NCBI GenBank assembly: GCA_031412355.1
Contig: JANOCR010000063.1
Location: forward strand, 1-63,759
Direction: 5' to 3'
From: JAENVT01 sp031412355
GTDB taxonomy: Bacteria; Actinomycetota; Acidimicrobiia; Acidimicrobiales; Ilumatobacteraceae
Length of the DNA: 63,759 nt
Part shown: one piece after another, positions 59,813 to 63,759 of the stretch
Position numbering within the stretch: the stretch's first letter is position 1
Layout: every line of letters begins with the position of its first letter
Notes under the pieces: model-generated
Told to the model about the DNA's origin: nothing
Databases searched by the model: none
What the model saw: only the letters and a program-made list of their open reading frames with translations
Made by a program: the position numbers and the translations under genes

Positions 59813-60604
59813 ATGACGATCACAGACTTTGCCATGGGGTACTTCGGGCTCGCGAGCAAGAACGCCATCGTCACCGGCGGCAACACAGGTCTCGGGCAGG
59901 CATTCACGCTCGCCCTCGCCAAGGCTGGCGCCAACGTGTTCGTTCCCAGTTTGATGGACGACGCCCCGACTGACGACAAGGGCGGCACGCGCGCCATGGT
60001 GGAAGCCGAGGGTGTGCGTTACGAGTTCATGCAGGCTGACATCACCGAGCCCGGCACACCGAAACGAATCGTCGAGCGGTGCGTTCAAGATTTCGGCTCA
60101 CTCGACATCCTGATCAACAGCGCTGGCGTGTGCCCGCTGGCGGAGGTGCTCGACTTCGGGCGGGAACAGTGGGACACCACCGTCCAGGTCAACCTGACTG
60201 CCGCGTTCGAGATGAGTCATCAGGCCGCCCAGCGGATGGTGCCGCAGCGCAGCGGGAAGATCATCAACATCTGTTCGATGTTCAGCTTTCTGGGCGGCAG
60301 GCTTTCACCGGCGTACGCGGCGACCAAGCACGGCATTGCCGGCCTCACCAAGGCCTACTGCGACGAGCTCGCCCAGTACGACATCCAGGTCAACGGCATC
60401 GCCCCTGGCTATTACGCGACGGCGATCACCGCGACCACCCGGAGCAACCCGGAGACCAGCCGCCGCGTGCTCGATCACATCCCCGCCGACCGTTGGGGCG
60501 ACCCGATCGACCTGATGGGCACCGTCGTCTTTCTCGCCAGCCGCGCTTCGGACTACGTCAACGGCCACATTCTCGCTGTGGACGGCGGCTACCTCGTCCG
60601 GTAG
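59813..60604 (+). CDS. Short-chain dehydrogenase/reductase (KduD-like)
   Basis: 263 residues from ATG 59813. The cofactor motif is VTGGNTGLGQAFTLALA, then NSAG, the catalytic Ser in ICSMFSFLGG, and YAATK (Tyr, Lys). Overall it resembles 2-deoxy-D-gluconate 3-dehydrogenase (KduD) and sugar-alcohol SDRs. First gene of a three-gene set with an FGGY kinase (15 bases away) and an FAD oxidase. Confidence 0.85.
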   Translation: MTITDFAMGYFGLASKNAIVTGGNTGLGQAFTLALAKAGANVFVPSLMDDAPTDDKGGTRAMVEAEGVRYEFMQADITEPGTPKRIVERCVQDFGSLDILINSAGVCPLAEVLDFGREQWDTTVQVNLTAAFEMSHQAAQRMVPQRSGKIINICSMFSFLGGRLSPAYAATKHGIAGLTKAYCDELAQYDIQVNGIAPGYYATAITATTRSNPETSRRVLDHIPADRWGDPIDLMGTVVFLASRASDYVNGHILAVDGGYLVR

Positions 60605-60619
60605 TACGAGGAACTCAGG

Positions 60620-62059
60620 ATGATGGAAGGTCCCTATCTCATCGGTGTCGACTGCGGCACGCAGAGCGCCAAGGTCGTCGTCTACGATGCTGCCGGGAAC
60701 GCGGTCGCGCGGGGCCAGCATGCCCTGCAGCCGATGGGCAGACCCCGGCACGGTGTCGCGATCCATACGGATGACGATCTCTGGGTATCGATCGCCACAG
60801 CGAGCCGCCAGGCGTTGGCCGTGTTCAACGGCGACGTCAACGACATCGTCGGCGTCGGGCTCTGCCCGATCCGGTGCTGCAAGGCCTTTCTCACAGCGGA
60901 TGGCTCGCTGGCTGAACCGGTGATCAGCTGGATGGACGACCGCGCCTACCAGCCGTACATACCCGACGACGCCGAGGTCACCTACGCCACGACCTCGTCG
61001 GGATATCTGGCCCATCGCCTCACGGGCATGTTCAGGGACACCGCGGCCAACAACATCTTGCTGCAATGGCCGATCGACACCGATACGTGGAAGTGGAGCG
61101 AGGACCCCGGTCTGTACAAGCAGTTCGGTGTCACGCCCGACATGCTGTTCGAACTACAGATGCCCGCCGATGTCATCGGCGGGGTCACGCCGGAAGCGGC
61201 CGAGGCCACCGGCCTCCCGGCCGGCGTACCGGTGGTCGCCACGGCCAACGACAAAGCAGTGGAGATGCTCGGTTCGGGTTCGCTGGGCGAGACGACGGCC
61301 CAGGTGTCTCTCGGCACGTACATCGCAGCGATGGTCCACGGGCGCGAGAACCACAAATCTCCGCAGCACTTCTGGACGAACTTCGCCTGCATACCGCACC
61401 GGTATCTCTACGAGAGCGGTGGGGTGCGCCGCGGAATGTGGACGCTCACCTGGTTCTTGGATCTCCTCGGTGCGGAGGTCGCCGAACGCGCCGCGTCGCT
61501 TGGGCTGTCACGGGAGGACTACATCGAGCGCGAAGCGGCACAGGTCACGGCGGGCTGCGACGGATTGATGACGGTGCTCGACTGGCTGGCACCGACCGAC
61601 AAGCCCTTTCGCAAGGGCATGATGCTCGGCTTCGACGCTCGCCATTCCCGGGGCCACGTCTACCGGTCGATACTCGAATCGATCGCGTTGACCATGAAGT
61701 ACCACGTGGATGCGATGTGCGACGAGCTCGGTATCACGCTGGAGGAAATCGTGCTGTCGGGCGGCGGTTCCAACAGCCCGCTGTTCATGGGCATCTTCGC
61801 CGACGTGTTCGGCATTCCGACGTCGCGCAGCGTCGACGGCGGCGGCGCCAGCCTCGGTGCCGCCATGTGTGCCGCCGTCGCCGCCGGCCTGCACCCCGAT
61901 ATCGAAACGGCGGCGTCCCGGATGGCGAAGCCACGCGAGTCGTTCACACCTGACCCCGCCAAAATGGAGGTCTACCAGCGCATGAGCCAGACCGTGTATC
62001 ACGACATCCGCAGCCACACCGATGCGCTCTTCGAGCGTTCCTATCCCCTCTTCCACTGA
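60620..62059 (+). CDS. FGGY-family carbohydrate kinase
   Basis: 479 residues (ATG 60620 or 60623). The N-terminal ATP phosphate loop is IGVDCGTQSAKVVVYD, the middle has ANDKAVEMLGSGSLGETTAQVSLGT, and the C-terminal adenosine-binding motif is EIVLSGGGSNSPLFMGIFADVFG. It is closest in outline to xylulokinase-type members and would phosphorylate a pentulose, tetrulose or similar keto-sugar produced by the neighbouring dehydrogenases. Confidence 0.87.
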   Translation: MMEGPYLIGVDCGTQSAKVVVYDAAGNAVARGQHALQPMGRPRHGVAIHTDDDLWVSIATASRQALAVFNGDVNDIVGVGLCPIRCCKAFLTADGSLAEPVISWMDDRAYQPYIPDDAEVTYATTSSGYLAHRLTGMFRDTAANNILLQWPIDTDTWKWSEDPGLYKQFGVTPDMLFELQMPADVIGGVTPEAAEATGLPAGVPVVATANDKAVEMLGSGSLGETTAQVSLGTYIAAMVHGRENHKSPQHFWTNFACIPHRYLYESGGVRRGMWTLTWFLDLLGAEVAERAASLGLSREDYIEREAAQVTAGCDGLMTVLDWLAPTDKPFRKGMMLGFDARHSRGHVYRSILESIALTMKYHVDAMCDELGITLEEIVLSGGGSNSPLFMGIFADVFGIPTSRSVDGGGASLGAAMCAAVAAGLHPDIETAASRMAKPRESFTPDPAKMEVYQRMSQTVYHDIRSHTDALFERSYPLFH

Positions 62060-62086
62060 ACGTGTGCCCGAGAGAAGGTCGCCGCC

Positions 62087-63529
62087 ATGCCCCTCAACCC
62101 TGACGCCATCGTCGAACACCTGCAGCAGATCCTGGGGAGCGACTCCGTATTCACCGATACGCCGCTCCTACAGCAACGCAGCATCGACAACTTCCGCAAG
62201 CTGCAGAACATCTTCGAGGTGTACACGATGCCGCTGCCTGCGGCAGTGGCGGTGGTGCACAGCGCGCAGGACGTCGCAGCCGTGCTCGCATTTGCCGACG
62301 AACATGGTGTGAACGTGGTGGCCCGCACAGGGGGCACCGCCACCGAGGGAGGTCTCGAGACTCCCGTCGAGAATTCGATCGTGCTCGACGGCTCGCACAT
62401 GAACGAGATCATCATGATCGACACCTACAACATGCAGGCCACAGTGCAATGCGGCGTTCCCCTCCAGGTGCTCGAAGACAGCGCTCGCAAGCTGGGTCTG
62501 ACGACCGGCCATTCACCACAGTCGAAGCCGGTGGCCCAGATGGGCGGCCTCGTCGCCACGCGCAGCATCGGCCAGTTCTCCACGCTGTACGGAGGCATCG
62601 AAGACATGGTGGTCGGTGTCGAAGTGGTCTTCCCGGGTGGCCAGGTGTGTCGAATCAAGAACGTGCCGCGCCGCGCCGCCGGTCCCGACATCCGCCACAT
62701 CGTCATCGGCAACGAAGGAGCCCTGTGCTTCATCACCGAGGTCACTGTGAAGCTCTTCCCGTACATGCCGGAGAACAACACCTTCCTCGGCTGGACGCTG
62801 AAGGACATGAAGACCGGCTTCGAAGCGTTGCGGGAGGTGATGGTGGCCGGCTACAAGCCGTCCGTCGCCCGGCTGTACGACCAGGAGGACGGCCAACTGC
62901 ATTTCTCCGATTTTGCCGCACCCGACGACTGCGTGCTGTTGTTCATGGCCGAGGGGGCGGCAGGGATCGCCAAAGCAACGGCCGAGGGCATCGCCGAGAT
63001 CGTCGCCCGCCACCCCGAGTGCACCCCGGTCGACAGCCAACTGATCGCCGAGTGGTTCGACGACCTCGTGTGGGGCGTCGACAAGATCAATCGCGAGGAC
63101 GAACGAATCCGCACCACTCGCAACGTGAACCGCACCACCGAGATCTCCGCCGACTGGAGTTCGATCCACGACATCTACGTGAGCGCGCTCGCACGGATCC
63201 GACGCGAGATTCCCGGCATCACGCTGCTCGGCGGGCACTCGTCGCACAGCTACATCAACGGCACCAACATGTACTTCAACTACTTCTACGACCTCATCGA
63301 CTGCGCCCCGGAGGACGAGACCGCGAAGTACTACCTGCCCATCATTTCGATCATCTGCGAAGAGACACTTCGATATGGCGGCTCGATCGTCCACCACCAC
63401 GGCATCGGCAAAGCCCGAGCGCCGTGGGTGACGCACGAGTACGGGTCGTCGTACCCGATTCTCGAGACCCTCAAGCGCGCCTTCGACCCGAACGGCATCA
63501 TGAACATGGGCACCATCATCCCCCTTTGA
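62087..63529 (+). CDS. FAD-binding oxidase (VAO/PCMH family, GlcD/AGPS-like)
   Basis: 480 residues. The FAD domain has ARTGGTATEGGLETPVENSI, GHSPQSKPVAQMGGLVATRS and VIGNEGALCFITEVTVKL. The C-terminal half ends in GGSIVHHHGIGKARAPW with an active-site His motif like that of alkylglycerone-phosphate synthase and D-lactate/glycolate dehydrogenases. It probably oxidises a hydroxy acid or polyol. Last gene of the plus-strand catabolic set. Confidence 0.82.
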   Translation: MPLNPDAIVEHLQQILGSDSVFTDTPLLQQRSIDNFRKLQNIFEVYTMPLPAAVAVVHSAQDVAAVLAFADEHGVNVVARTGGTATEGGLETPVENSIVLDGSHMNEIIMIDTYNMQATVQCGVPLQVLEDSARKLGLTTGHSPQSKPVAQMGGLVATRSIGQFSTLYGGIEDMVVGVEVVFPGGQVCRIKNVPRRAAGPDIRHIVIGNEGALCFITEVTVKLFPYMPENNTFLGWTLKDMKTGFEALREVMVAGYKPSVARLYDQEDGQLHFSDFAAPDDCVLLFMAEGAAGIAKATAEGIAEIVARHPECTPVDSQLIAEWFDDLVWGVDKINREDERIRTTRNVNRTTEISADWSSIHDIYVSALARIRREIPGITLLGGHSSHSYINGTNMYFNYFYDLIDCAPEDETAKYYLPIISIICEETLRYGGSIVHHHGIGKARAPWVTHEYGSSYPILETLKRAFDPNGIMNMGTIIPL

Positions 63530-63558
63530 GGAGTCCTCGGCTCGGGCTCAAGTCCAGC

Positions 63559-63759
63559 TCAGCCGCGGCCGGCGAAAGGCATTCCGGCGGCCATCACCGT
63601 CAGGAACAGCACGTTCGAACCAGCCGGCAGGCCGGCCATGTAGCGCACGGCACGGGCGGCATCGTCGACGTCCATCACCGGCTCGGCCCGGCGGCTTCCG
63701 TCGGGTTGGGGTACGCCATCGGCCATGCGAGCCGTCATCGGCGACTCGGCATTGCCGAT
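63559..63759 (-). CDS. Short-chain dehydrogenase/reductase, C-terminal fragment (5' end outside window)
   Basis: 66 codons plus a stop at 63559-63561. The frame reads IGNAESPMTARM, then EPVMDVDDAARAVRYMA and SNVLFLTVMAAGMPFAGRG, the usual ending of a group of SDR enzymes with a conserved MPFxGRG tail. The catalytic part is outside the window. Convergent with the FAD oxidase gene, 29 bases away. Confidence 0.8.
   Translation of the reverse strand: MGNAESPMTARMADGVPQPDGSRRAEPVMDVDDAARAVRYMAGLPAGSNVLFLTVMAAGMPFAGRG

Overview
The window looks like a chromosomal segment of a high-GC actinobacterium, most probably from class Acidimicrobiia (Ilumatobacter-like). The signs are two WhiB proteins, SenX3/RegX3/PhoU, class E sortase and RNB ribonuclease types usual for actinobacteria, coproporphyrin-branch haem genes, and secreted proteins with repeated PxRLLDTR modules. 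This placement is inference from protein character only; no rRNA or tRNA gene was seen. There are no insertion sequences, prophage genes or CRISPR arrays, so it reads as ordinary chromosome with two accessory catabolic regions.

Layout. 1-8191: end of a ferrochelatase gene, protoporphyrinogen/coproporphyrinogen oxidase, a sortase lipoprotein, an Lnt homologue with serine at the catalytic cysteine position, D-aminoacyl-tRNA deacylase, a mutarotase, and a glycosyltransferase/methyltransferase/toroid-fold triad. 8194-21283: housekeeping and metabolic genes (ALDH7-type dehydrogenase, membrane glycosyltransferase, TesB, sugar dehydrogenase lipoprotein, RNB nuclease, MreB, MoaE, a degenerate HtrA-like PDZ protein, an SDR, a DUF2342 protein). 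Two different tandemly duplicated dyad repeats lie between convergent gene pairs. 21177-27531: a phosphate block: MFS transporter, phoU-senX3-regX3 with 4-base overlaps, then polyphosphate kinase. 27770-28639: WhiB, TatA, WhiB.

28849-38348 is the most interesting region. A minus-strand operon (membrane desaturase, PhnD-like protein without a signal peptide, TetR regulator) faces a plus-strand operon encoding a corrinoid protein, a DUF1638 protein, a small 'virulence factor' family protein, a methyltetrahydrofolate:corrinoid methyltransferase, a RACo-type corrinoid reactivase, an MttB-family methyltransferase without pyrrolysine, and a MetF-like reductase. This is a full set for taking a methyl group from a quaternary amine, carrying it on cobalamin, passing it to tetrahydrofolate and oxidising it. 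At 46147-50156 a second non-pyrrolysine MttB gene is followed by a dimethylglycine/sarcosine dehydrogenase-type flavoprotein. Together they suggest corrinoid-dependent catabolism of glycine betaine or a similar compound. Two dyads between the divergent operons are candidate operator sites.

38443-45725: an antiporter fused to a UBP-type zinc finger, a 1225-residue secreted Ig/FN3 repeat protein, an ECF sigma factor and a single-span repeat-tailed protein that may be its anti-sigma partner. 50303-58654: a secreted matrixin-like protease, a two-subunit ABC exporter, a ROK protein and a DUF2207 membrane protein. 58769-63529: an apparent polyol or sugar-acid catabolic cluster (hydroxyisobutyrate-dehydrogenase-like enzyme, SDR, FGGY kinase, FAD oxidase), followed by the 3' part of an SDR gene that runs off the window.
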